Positions 16,237 through 24,053 of a stretch of DNA of 35,572 nucleotides are shown piece by piece. The stretch spans positions 1 through 35,572 of the forward strand of contig JAEZJR010000014.1 of NCBI GenBank assembly GCA_023415725.1, written 5' to 3'. Made by a program: the position numbers and the translations under genes. The notes below the pieces were generated by a model, which saw nothing but the letters and a program-made list of their open reading frames with translations, had not been told where the DNA came from and did no database searches. The DNA is from Acidobacteriota bacterium (GTDB taxonomy: Bacteria > Acidobacteriota > Blastocatellia > Pyrinomonadales > Pyrinomonadaceae). The stretch's first letter is position 1. Every line of letters begins with the position of its first letter.

Positions 16237-16791
16237 ATGCGACATTACTTATTCGCAGTATTGTTGATGCTCGCTTTCAGCGTCGCGGCCTTTGCTCAGG
16301 CTGCACCGACCCCGCCGGCCACGCATTTGAAAGTGGGGATGCCGGCGCCGGACTTCACTCTGAACGACACCACCGGCAAGCCGGTAAAATTAAGCGATTT
16401 CAAAGGGACGAAGAACGTCGTGCTCGCCTTTTACGTGCTCGCGTTCACCGGTGGCTGAACGAAGGAACTTCAGGCCTATCAGGCTGATATGGCCAAATTC
16501 GACGCTACGGATACACAGGTTATCGGGATCTCGATGGACAGCTTCGCTTCGAACAAGGAGTTCGGCAAGCAGATCGGAGTGACCTTCCCGCTGCTCAGCG
16601 ATTGGAAGCGGGAAACAACGAAGGCTTACGGCCTTTATAACGAACAGAGCGGCTACGGCCGTCGAGGTTCGTTCGTCATAGATAAGGAAGGCATCATCCA
16701 GCACGTCGAGGTGGGCAACACCGCCATCGACCCGACGGGAGCCTATCAGGTGTGCGATCTTCTGAACAAGAAAGCACCCGCCAAGCAATAA
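16237..16791 (+). CDS. Exported AhpE-like peroxiredoxin, predicted selenoprotein (Sec74 encoded by TGA)
   Basis: Read through one in-frame TGA at 16456-16458, the frame gives 184 residues. The start is firm: aaggagg lies just before ATG 16237 and a Sec signal peptide follows (about 1-21, AAFAQ). The AhpC/TSA domain runs from VGMPAPDFTLNDTTGKPV to the end. The peroxidatic motif reads YVLAFTGG-U-TKELQAY, where AhpE-type enzymes have FYPLAFTG.C...L; the TGA replaces exactly the catalytic Cys. Everything downstream is intact: FPLLSDWKRETTKAYGLYNEQSGYGRRGSFVIDKEGIIQHVEVG. The only other Cys is Cys173 near the C terminus. A SECIS-like hairpin starts 14 bases after the TGA. The role would be reduction of peroxides in the periplasm or at the surface. 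Other genes here stop normally at TGA, so a recoded genome is unlikely. Alternatives are a recent nonsense mutation or a sequencing error. Confidence 0.85.
16473..16494 (+). promoter_or_regulatory. Bacterial SECIS-like hairpin
   Basis: 16473-16481 pairs with 16485-16494: nine base pairs with a single bulged U at 16490. The apical loop begins with two G (16482-16483). The loop begins 24 bases after the TGA. Bacterial SECIS elements are described as a short stem with G in the first loop positions, 16-37 bases after the UGA, read by SelB; this hairpin meets those rules. The bulged U is on the 3' arm, unlike U17 of E. coli fdhF. Confidence 0.7.
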
Positions 16792-16802
16792 GCAAAATTT
16801 TA

Positions 16803-16845
16803 GGACAAGGTGCGTCTAGGCGTTTATGAGATACGCACCTTGTCC
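16803..16845 (+). repeat. 13-bp hairpin enclosing a start codon
   Basis: Arms 16803-16815 and 16833-16845 (ggacaaggtgcgt/acgcaccttgtcc) are perfect reverse complements with a 17-base loop. The ATG of the next gene (16826) is in the loop and the right arm encodes its YAPCP. There is no T tract, so it may act on translation rather than as a terminator. Confidence 0.7.
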
Positions 16846-17083
16846 GAAATGTAACGCGGTTGGGGCCGAACGGATGTCGTTCACTTGGTGGGGCGGTGTC
16901 ATCGGCCCCCGGCTTTTGACCCACGTTAAATGCCCGAGATGCGGACATGCTTATAACGGGAAAAGCGGAAAGGATAACACGACCGGGATCGTGATCTACT
17001 CCGCCGTTGTGGCGATAGTGGTATTTGGATTCGTGGTCGCACTTACCGCAACGTCCGCGATCATTACGGTTTTAGCGAACTGA
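16826..17083 (+). CDS. Small zinc-ribbon membrane protein
   Basis: 85 residues. Two CPxC knuckles, Cys6/Cys9 (CPKC) and Cys36/Cys39 (CPRC), form a likely zinc ribbon. One long hydrophobic segment (about 53-83, IVIYSAVVAIVVFGFVVALTA) follows and would anchor the protein with the ribbon in the cytoplasm. The design resembles many small bacterial zinc-ribbon membrane proteins of unknown function. It lies 34 bases behind the peroxiredoxin gene in the same direction, and its start codon is inside a strong hairpin. It converges on xseB with 12 bases between the ends. Confidence 0.75.
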   Translation: MRYAPCPKCNAVGAERMSFTWWGGVIGPRLLTHVKCPRCGHAYNGKSGKDNTTGIVIYSAVVAIVVFGFVVALTATSAIITVLAN

Positions 17084-17095
17084 TCCGGGATCCGG

Positions 17096-17314
17096 TCATT
17101 CACCGACCGGCTCGAGATTCATCGAGCCGTCGGCTTCCTTCATCAATACCTCGATTCGGCGCTCGGCGTTAGTGAGACGCTCACGGCAATCGCGCGAGAG
17201 CCGCACGCCCGCCTCGAACAGCTTGAGGCTTTCCTCGAGCGGCATGTCGCCCTCTTCAAGCTGCTTCACTATCGATTCCAGTTCCTTCAGGGATGCTTCG
17301 AATGTTTTCGCCAT
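17096..17314 (-). CDS. xseB: Exodeoxyribonuclease VII small subunit
   Basis: 72 residues, the usual length. The family pattern is clear: TFEASLKELESIVKQLEEGDMPLEESLKLFEAGVRLSRDCRERLTNAERRIEVL. Several copies bind the coiled-coil of XseA to form exonuclease VII, which degrades single-stranded DNA from both ends. It is the last gene of a three-gene run, starting 3 bases after the gene in front. Confidence 0.96.
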   Translation of the reverse strand: MAKTFEASLKELESIVKQLEEGDMPLEESLKLFEAGVRLSRDCRERLTNAERRIEVLMKEADGSMNLEPVGE

Positions 17315-17317
17315 AGA

Positions 17318-18085
17318 TCACTTAAAGATCTTCTCCGCTTCGTTGAGCAATTCGTTGATATTCTTTACGCCCAGCAGGGTCTTGGCCGAGCTGTTGCCGT
17401 TGGTCGCGATCGCGAGGATATCCTGCCCGACACGCTGGGCGATCCTGGTCGCAAGGTTCTGATCGGTCACCCCAACGATCTTCCAGAGCCCGCCTTCTCG
17501 TTTCATCCGCACCTCGAACTCGTGCTCCGGTAGTTTGCTGGTCACGGTCGCGTTCTCGCCGTCGATACGGATATCGAGATATGTATCCGCCCCAAGCACC
17601 ATCGCGGCGAACGGGACGCTGCCGAATTCGGCGGTCTTTTGCCTGATAACTTCAGGCAATTCCGCCCGGGCCCGGTCCTTGACCGCCGGCATCACCGGCT
17701 CCGCCACCTTGGCGACACGCTGGATTATGTTCGGGGGCAACCCGCGGCCGTATAACTCGACCGCCTTACCGGTAACCTGAGGGAGGAAGTCGTCCACGAC
17801 CGCATCGATGTCAACAAGTTGATCCACCGTCTTTTGGTCATTCTGCTTTGCGGCGTCGATGATCAGTGCGAGCGAATACTGCGGGGTCGACTTCATGCTC
17901 TGCCAGTAGAAATAGAAGCCGATCGCGGAAACTATCGCGATGGCCGCAACGATCCCTGCTATCCACAGCAGCACCGTCTTCGCCCGGCTCCGTTTCACCG
18001 GTTCTACGTAACCGCCCAGCCCGATGCTCGCATCGCCTACATGCTTCCCCGATCCGTATGCGAATTTTCCCGAACTTCCTTCCAA
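17318..18085 (-). CDS. Membrane-anchored protein of unknown function between xseA and xseB
   Basis: 255 residues. A polar glycine-rich N terminus (1-33) leads into one membrane helix (about 36-57, AKTVLLWIAGIVAAIAIVSAIGFYFYW). A soluble domain follows: first helical (SLALIIDAAKQNDQKTVDQLVDIDAVVDDFLPQV), then with beta character (TYLDIRIDGENATVTSKLPEHEFEVRMKREGGLWKIVGV), resembling DUF2939-like proteins, though I am not certain. It probably sits in the inner membrane with the domain outside. It is placed 4 bases after xseA and 3 before xseB, so it is co-translated with the nuclease subunits, but nothing shows that it takes part in exonuclease VII. Confidence 0.75.
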   Translation of the reverse strand: MEGSSGKFAYGSGKHVGDASIGLGGYVEPVKRSRAKTVLLWIAGIVAAIAIVSAIGFYFYWQSMKSTPQYSLALIIDAAKQNDQKTVDQLVDIDAVVDDFLPQVTGKAVELYGRGLPPNIIQRVAKVAEPVMPAVKDRARAELPEVIRQKTAEFGSVPFAAMVLGADTYLDIRIDGENATVTSKLPEHEFEVRMKREGGLWKIVGVTDQNLATRIAQRVGQDILAIATNGNSSAKTLLGVKNINELLNEAEKIFK

Positions 18086-18089
18086 ACCC

Positions 18090-19520
18090 TTAACTTCCCT
18101 TTTCGATGACTTCTTTGACCTCCGCCTCCAGTCTCCCTTCGGCGAGCCTGACGGTGATACGTTCGCCGGCCTTTGTTTGATGCGCTTTTCTGACGATCTC
18201 GCCGCTCGGCTTTTGCGTGATCGAATAGCCCCGCGTCAGCACAGCCAGTGGTGACATCGCATCAAGCTGTGCCATGGTGCGTTCGAGTCGCTGGTGACGG
18301 GCTTTTGTGAGTTCTCCGGCCACGGATTCTGCTCGCTGTTCAAGCAGAGACAGGATCCGCTTGTTCTCCGCGACCTTAGCGGCCAGCTGCATCGGAGCAA
18401 GGCACGAGGTCGTTCGGGAAAGCTGGTCGCCCTTCCGCTCGAGCAGATTATTGACCGCGAATTCTGCTCCGATATAAAGGCTGTCCACGACATGGCCCAA
18501 TTCTTTAACCTTTGCCGGAAATTGCGTAAATGCCGGCGACATCGTGAGCCGCTGGACGCGGTTTTTGATGTCGAGCAGGCGGTAGCTCATCGAGCCGAAG
18601 AGGTCATCGTGGGCCCGGCGAAGCTGCTCCTCGATCTCCGCTTCCGCCTTCGCGACGATCTCCGCAGCGGCGGACGGCGTGGGAGCGCGGAGGTCGGCGA
18701 CCAGGTCCGCGATCGTGTAATCCACTTCGTGCCCGACCGCAGAGATCACCGGGATCTTTGACCCTCGGATCGCCCTCGCGACCTGTTCCTCATTGAACGC
18801 CCAAAGGTCCTCGCTCGATCCGCCGCCACGCCCGACGATCAGCACGTCGATCTTTTTATCTTCCAGGCACCCGTCGCAGTATTCGTTCGCCAGGCGGATC
18901 GCGGCGGCGATCTGGTCGCCTGCCGTTTCGCCCTGCACCTGCGTCGGGATGATCACGACATTCACTCCCCGGGCACGCCGATCAAGCACTGTAATGATGT
19001 CGTAAAGAGCAGCCCCGGTCGGCGAGGTCACGATACCGATGGTTCTCGGGTAAGGCGGAATCGGCCGCTTTTTGTCCTCGTCGAAAAGGCCTTCTTTATT
19101 AAGCTTCGCCTTGATCTGCTCAAAAGCGACGGTTAGTGCCCCCTCTCCGACCGGTTCCAGCGATTCCACCATCAGTTGGTAATCGCCGCGCCGTTCGTAA
19201 ACGGACAAACGCCCGCGGCATCGGACCTGCAGGCCATTGGACGGTTTGAAACGAATGCGGTAATTGTGCCCCTTGAAGCATGCTGCCTTCAGCACTGCAT
19301 CGCCGTCGCTCAGCGAAAAATACCAGTGACCCGAGCCGTGAGCGTGGAAGTTCGTGATCTCTCCTTCAACCCATACACTCGAAAAACGGCCTTCGAGCGC
19401 CGTTTTGATGTCGGAGGTCAACTCGGAAACCGATTGGGCTCGGGGTTCGATATTGTCGAACAAAGATTGCAGGAGCGGGCTGTCCATTCTCGGTTGAGAT
19501 TGTAGCACGTGGGAATTCAC
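18090..19520 (-). CDS. xseA: Exodeoxyribonuclease VII large subunit
   Basis: 476 residues, a little longer than E. coli XseA. The N-terminal OB-fold (about 32-125) contains VWVEGEITNFHAHGSGHWYFSLSD, the family signature. The catalytic domain (about 130-330) has GIVTSPTGAALYDI, VLIVGRGGGSSEDLWAFNEE and PVISAVGHEVDYTIADLVADLRAPTPSAAAE. A long coiled-coil, which binds XseB, follows, and the C terminus carries LTRGYSI. The first ~11 residues may not be used: a second ATG at 19487 (MDSPLLQ) is possible. The upstream 19521-19688 gap holds its promoter; I see nothing else there. Confidence 0.96.
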   Translation of the reverse strand: MNSHVLQSQPRMDSPLLQSLFDNIEPRAQSVSELTSDIKTALEGRFSSVWVEGEITNFHAHGSGHWYFSLSDGDAVLKAACFKGHNYRIRFKPSNGLQVRCRGRLSVYERRGDYQLMVESLEPVGEGALTVAFEQIKAKLNKEGLFDEDKKRPIPPYPRTIGIVTSPTGAALYDIITVLDRRARGVNVVIIPTQVQGETAGDQIAAAIRLANEYCDGCLEDKKIDVLIVGRGGGSSEDLWAFNEEQVARAIRGSKIPVISAVGHEVDYTIADLVADLRAPTPSAAAEIVAKAEAEIEEQLRRAHDDLFGSMSYRLLDIKNRVQRLTMSPAFTQFPAKVKELGHVVDSLYIGAEFAVNNLLERKGDQLSRTTSCLAPMQLAAKVAENKRILSLLEQRAESVAGELTKARHQRLERTMAQLDAMSPLAVLTRGYSITQKPSGEIVRKAHQTKAGERITVRLAEGRLEAEVKEVIEKGS

Positions 19521-19688
19521 CGGACGTGTTCGGAGTATATTTCCGACCTCACCTGGATCCGGTCCGATTCACTCGAAAGGCCACAATCATCAATTAAATG
19601 GAGGTGGAAGGACTTAACCGGAATCCTGAGGAGAGATAAAAATCCGCAACTAGCGAGAAATGGATAAATATAGCTGGTTCGGGCGAAT

Positions 19689-21485
19689 TTACCGGCGAGT
19701 GGCTACGGATCGAACCTGTACAAAGGTGTTGGGCCGCCTGGACTTGATCTTAAGTCGCGGTGAGGGTTTACCGTCTTGTGAAGCGAATTCTGAGCGAAAG
19801 ATGACGTCGTAAGAAGTGCGAAGTTGGACGACGATGTCTTCGTAGGCGGTCTGGATCTGGTTGAGCTGCGTGATCGGGTAATACACCCCTCCGGATATCT
19901 CGGCGAGCCGCTTCCCTTCTGCATCGGCCTTCGAAGTGAGATCGTTGCTGAGGTAACGTGAACGCAGCGGATCGACGGCAGCGTTCGGGTCGCTGGAAGC
20001 CTGAGCTATCAAACTGGTTGGGACGTAGAGCGGGTATAACAATGCCCCGCTTTCCTCGATCGAGCCGACGAGCGATTCGAACGGAAGGAAGGAGCGGTTG
20101 TCATCGCCGTCGGAGAGCACAACGATCGCCGTTCGCTCGCCGCGAAGTGATCTCAGCGTGTCGGTAAGGGTGTAACCGATCGCGTCGTAATACGCGGTGC
20201 CGCCGCCCGCGTCGAAGGTGTCGAGGCTCTCGGAAAGCTTGCCCTTGTCGGTCGAGAACGTCGCGAGTTCCTTTACGTCTTCGTTGAAGATGACGATCGA
20301 GACACGGTCGTGCGGATCCACCGTCTGGATGAACGCCCTCGCGGCCTTGCGGATGAAATTGACGTAGTTGTCGACACTACCGGAAACGTCGATCAGCAGC
20401 ACCAGATTCACCGGAGCGGTGCTCTGCTTGATCGAGAGGATCTCGCGGGGCTCGCCGCTTTCCATAGCCTCGAGGTCCTCTTTTGTAAGTCCCGGAACTG
20501 CCCGGTTCTGAAGGTCGGTGACCCGAACTGAGGCTGTCTTTATGGACGGCGATCGAGCGTCGCTCATTGGCGGAAGAACATTAAGTCCCGGCTCGCGCCT
20601 CATCGGCGGCAGGGTGCTCGCGTAGTCGCCGAAATATTTCGGACTCGCCCGGCGGATCGCGTCCATTAGCACGGTATCGCCGCTGCGAATGATCGCCTTC
20701 GCAGCCTCGGTCAACGGCCTCTCGCGCAGATCGCTCATCACCTCGCCCGGTGGAACGTTTAGGAGGACGATCCCGCGGTCGGTGGTGAATTTTAGGGAAA
20801 CCGTCTTTGTTTTTTTGTCTCTGGTCTTTGGTTTTTCGGGCTTGCTGTCGCCGTTGCCCTCAGCGGTTTCGGAACTGCCGTTCCCTTCAGCGGATGGTTC
20901 GGACAAGGCAGATCCCTCAGGGACATCGGGCGAATCTGACTGGTATTTACCGCTGATGGAGAACTTGCCCGCGGATCTCTCTTTGACTTTCTCGAGCTCG
21001 AAATCGCTCAAGAACCGCGGGCGCGACGAGCGCCAGACCAGGTCGTATTTGACCTCGTCGGTCGGGACATCGGCGGCGATCGTGCCGGTCTCCGTGACGG
21101 CCTCGACCGATTCGAGATCACCTGAAACGCGGACCTCGCCGTCGAGCGTCGTAATCTTCAGCTTGGTGCGCTCAGGCACCGTGAGCGAGATATCAACGCG
21201 GTTGCTGCGGCTCGCGGGTTTCGCTTCGATGCGGAGTGCACCTTTTGTATTGGTGATGTCGAGTTCGGTCTCGGCGATCGGGGTCTTCCCGTTTGCGATG
21301 AGGGTTCCCAGTCGGACGGAGTCTTCGGGCACGGCGGCCACTTCCACCTTGCCGTATTTATTGACGATCTCTATCGAAGCCCCTTGCGCGATCGAAAGCT
21401 CACGCCGCACCTGGCCGTTAACGCTGGAAACGAAGGCACAGGCAGCGAAAATCAATAACAGCAGATCTCGCCTGAAAAATTTCAT
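19689..21485 (-). CDS. Exported VWA-domain protein (VWFA-related Acidobacterial type)
   Basis: 598 residues with a signal peptide (about 1-24). Residues ~25-150 look like a DUF4097-type beta repeat region (VEVAAVPEDSVRLGT, TLDGEVRVSGDLESVEAVTETGTI). A charged linker (about 190-235) follows, rich in Ser, Glu and Lys. The rest resembles the VWFA-related Acidobacterial domain (TIGR03436): SVRVTDLQNRAVPGLTKEDLEAMESGEPREI, then the VWA fold with an intact MIDAS DVSGSV (Asp366, Ser368, Ser370) and VVLSDGDDN. VWA domains bind metal and mediate protein contacts. Its ATG overlaps the stop of the upstream kinase gene (ATGA), so the two are translationally coupled. Confidence 0.9.
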   Translation of the reverse strand: MKFFRRDLLLLIFAACAFVSSVNGQVRRELSIAQGASIEIVNKYGKVEVAAVPEDSVRLGTLIANGKTPIAETELDITNTKGALRIEAKPASRSNRVDISLTVPERTKLKITTLDGEVRVSGDLESVEAVTETGTIAADVPTDEVKYDLVWRSSRPRFLSDFELEKVKERSAGKFSISGKYQSDSPDVPEGSALSEPSAEGNGSSETAEGNGDSKPEKPKTRDKKTKTVSLKFTTDRGIVLLNVPPGEVMSDLRERPLTEAAKAIIRSGDTVLMDAIRRASPKYFGDYASTLPPMRREPGLNVLPPMSDARSPSIKTASVRVTDLQNRAVPGLTKEDLEAMESGEPREILSIKQSTAPVNLVLLIDVSGSVDNYVNFIRKAARAFIQTVDPHDRVSIVIFNEDVKELATFSTDKGKLSESLDTFDAGGGTAYYDAIGYTLTDTLRSLRGERTAIVVLSDGDDNRSFLPFESLVGSIEESGALLYPLYVPTSLIAQASSDPNAAVDPLRSRYLSNDLTSKADAEGKRLAEISGGVYYPITQLNQIQTAYEDIVVQLRTSYDVIFRSEFASQDGKPSPRLKIKSRRPNTFVQVRSVATRR

Positions 21486-23785
21486 CCGGTGGGTTTGCTC
21501 GACACTCTCCCCGATTGCAGCAAACGCTGCCTAACGCGCTCCTGCCATTTCCTGCGCGGCTGGTCCGATTCCTCAAAGTTCGAAAGCAGCTCCTGCAGCG
21601 GCTCACCCGCGGCCTGGCGGGTCTTTAGATACAGGAGAGCAATAATTATCGCCGTGAACGAGGTCGTTAACACTTGTATCGGCAGAAGGAAGACCTGCAT
21701 CAACATATCCGCGATCGCGTTACGCAACCGCTTGCGGGTGTCGGCGTCCATGTTCATTACTCGGACGCCCGGTTCCTTACCGATGCTGATATTTATATCC
21801 GGCTCTTCTTCGGCGGAGGCCTCTGCTTCCCCGGCGCTCAACTGCACCGTCGTTTTATCGCCATCTTTCACCGTTTCGACCTTCTCGGCTTCCTTGCTAA
21901 CGCCTCGGACCGAGAGATTTACGGCCGTCGAGACCAGGCCGGCGACCATCGTCGGGATAATGAACATCAAGAACACGGCGGCCATAGACGTGACCAGGGA
22001 GCGCCTTGCGAGCGCGAACGAACGTTTGATTGCGGCAAGCCCTTTAAGGTTTTCCATCATTACGACCGGCCCGACTAGTGACGTAAGCACTCCGGTCATA
22101 AGAAACGCTGCAAGACCTACCAATGCACCGATCCCGGCCGAGATGCCGATCGCGATGCCGTTAAAACCAAATATGAGCATCGCGATCAGTGCGAGCACAC
22201 CGCCCACGATCAGAATGCTCCCGACGCCGATGATGATCTGCGAGAGCGTCGTTAACAAACCCGTCCCCAGGAAACGTTTCCATTTCTGTTTGGAGGCGCG
22301 GAGTGCGGCCCGAACACGAATTGGTCTCAGCGGAACGGCGAAGTATTGCGTCACTATCCACGTGGCGGTCCCGATTATCAGATAAGCGCCCAGCGAGGTG
22401 GCGAAAAACTGGAGAATCCCAACCGGGGCGGAAAGTATTTGCCTTGTCGAGTTAGAGATCTGCTCCGTCGCCTCGAGGATACCGAAAGTGACGAGCAATG
22501 TGGTTAGCACCATCATCGGCGCCATGAACAGGATCGCCAGCCCGAGGAACTTTGTGATGTGCTCGGTGTAGATCATCCCCGCGCGGCGAAGCAGGCCGAA
22601 TATACCTTCGGAACGAGCACGCAGTATGGTCGCGAAGGCTTCAGCGGATTGCGGCCGGTTTGCGGGGTCTTTCTCTAATGCGGAGAAGATGGTGCGACGC
22701 AGCTTCTTCCGCACCTTCTTTACCTTAAAGGGCGGAACGGGTTCGAACTTGTGCGCCTCCATCACCTGAGTGAAATCGCCGCTGAAAGGCGTATGCCCTG
22801 AGAGCATTTGGTAGGCGATAACGCCGAGGCTGTAAACGTCCGAGCGTGCATCAAGCTTTTCGCCCCGGCACTGCTCCGGCGACATATAAAGCGGAGTACC
22901 CAGAACCGCTCCAACGCGGGTTAAGTCTTTAGTTGGAAGCGAATCGAACGAAGTGGAGCGGAGCGTAACGGGAACGGCCGATGGGTCGCCGTCGGACATT
23001 AGCTTCGTGCTTACGTCTTCCTGGCCATCGACTCCGACCGGCTGGAGGATCGCGGTCTTCTTCTCTGATGCCACCGCGACGTCGTCCGGCCTGACATTGA
23101 TCATCGCGGTCGCGGCTTCGGACAAATAAGTAGGATTTGCGGTTCCGCCGTGCAACGTTAAGTCCGGCGCAATATCCATTAACGTCTCGCGGACGTTCGG
23201 GGCTGTGGATATGTCGATCTCTTCGGCACCGTCGAGGATCTGGTCCGTGCTCGTTTCGAGCTTGGCAATACCGAAATCGAGAACCTTTACGGTGTATCCG
23301 CCGCGCTGATTCGGCTCCAGCCAGATGTTGTCCGGCTTCAGGTCACGGTGGATGATGCCCTGCTCGTGTGCTTCATGGACGGCCGAGCAAACCTGTTCGA
23401 GAATGTCGAGCGTCCATGCGACGGGAAGATTCTTTTCTTCCTCAAGAATCTCACCGAGCGTGCATCCGTCGAGGTATTCCATCGCGAGGTAAGCGACGGT
23501 ACCTTCCGAGGTGTCGGCGAATCCGAAATCGGTCACGTTCACGACATTCGGGTGGCGAAGCCGGCCGGCAGCGCGAGCCTCGCGGCGGAACCTTTCCACG
23601 AATTCGGGCCGCTGCATGTACTGCGGCGAGATCACTTTGACCGCCACCGGGCGTTCCGTCCCGACGTGCGTGGCAAGGTACACGGTGCCCATACCGCCGC
23701 GGCCGAGTTCGCGTTCGATGCGGTATTTGTCGTCCAGTACCTGGCCTATGAGGCGGGAAAGTTCCATGCCGATTATAAAAGGCAA
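21482..23785 (-). CDS. PknB-type Ser/Thr kinase with multi-pass membrane C-terminus
   Basis: 767 residues; translation may start at Met7 instead of Met1. The kinase domain is complete: glycine loop LGRGGMGTVY (28-36), Lys50, HRDLKPDN (146-153) and DFG (170-172), with the SPE motif at 302-304. The stretch between DFG and SPE is about 130 residues instead of roughly 20-35, an insertion rich in Thr, Ser, Asp and Ala. After the kinase (to about 385) come five to seven membrane segments, with a charged loop (about 645-690) before the last one. The C terminus is basic and probably cytoplasmic. It phosphorylates unknown proteins; the coupled VWA gene is the natural first candidate partner. Confidence 0.93.
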   Translation of the reverse strand: MPFIIGMELSRLIGQVLDDKYRIERELGRGGMGTVYLATHVGTERPVAVKVISPQYMQRPEFVERFRREARAAGRLRHPNVVNVTDFGFADTSEGTVAYLAMEYLDGCTLGEILEEEKNLPVAWTLDILEQVCSAVHEAHEQGIIHRDLKPDNIWLEPNQRGGYTVKVLDFGIAKLETSTDQILDGAEEIDISTAPNVRETLMDIAPDLTLHGGTANPTYLSEAATAMINVRPDDVAVASEKKTAILQPVGVDGQEDVSTKLMSDGDPSAVPVTLRSTSFDSLPTKDLTRVGAVLGTPLYMSPEQCRGEKLDARSDVYSLGVIAYQMLSGHTPFSGDFTQVMEAHKFEPVPPFKVKKVRKKLRRTIFSALEKDPANRPQSAEAFATILRARSEGIFGLLRRAGMIYTEHITKFLGLAILFMAPMMVLTTLLVTFGILEATEQISNSTRQILSAPVGILQFFATSLGAYLIIGTATWIVTQYFAVPLRPIRVRAALRASKQKWKRFLGTGLLTTLSQIIIGVGSILIVGGVLALIAMLIFGFNGIAIGISAGIGALVGLAAFLMTGVLTSLVGPVVMMENLKGLAAIKRSFALARRSLVTSMAAVFLMFIIPTMVAGLVSTAVNLSVRGVSKEAEKVETVKDGDKTTVQLSAGEAEASAEEEPDINISIGKEPGVRVMNMDADTRKRLRNAIADMLMQVFLLPIQVLTTSFTAIIIALLYLKTRQAAGEPLQELLSNFEESDQPRRKWQERVRQRLLQSGRVSSKPTG

Positions 23786-24011
23786 CTCTAACTGTTTTGA
23801 GCGAACCTACGCAAGTAACTACGTTGTGGCGAACCGCGATGTTTTATTAATCATCGATATCCTTTCGCATCCGGAAGTCTGGGGAGATTCTTTGCCAACC
23901 GGGGCGGATTCGTCTACACTTACGGCGTTCTAAAAAGATCAGCCGACCGCACATGATCTTCCCGAAACTTTTGCGAAAAAATATGTGTTTCATCTGTGCA
24001 ACTTGCATCCA

Positions 24012-24027
24012 AGTATGCTAGAGTACT
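24012..24027. promoter_or_regulatory. Imperfect palindrome upstream of recA (possible SOS operator)
   Basis: AGTA-N8-TACT around a CTAG core, 27-42 bases before the recA start. The position fits an operator. The sequence is loosely like the AGTAC-type LexA boxes of cyanobacteria, but the spacing differs and no LexA consensus for this group is known to me. I see no gene in the rest of the 23786-24053 gap. Confidence 0.3.
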
Positions 24028-24053
24028 GATTACTGAGAGGATCTTAAAAACCT

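Noticed and set aside
16456..16458. Reading the TGA as a plain stop, giving a truncated pseudogene plus a separate small gene starting at 16489
   Set aside because: The codon sits precisely on the catalytic Cys, the domain continues without damage, a SECIS-like hairpin follows, and the ATG at 16489 has no ribosome site and would lack the active site. A mutation or read error is still possible.
16456..16458. Genome-wide recoding of TGA
   Set aside because: Other clear genes such as pckG, and the kinase in its overlap with the VWA gene, end normally at TGA.
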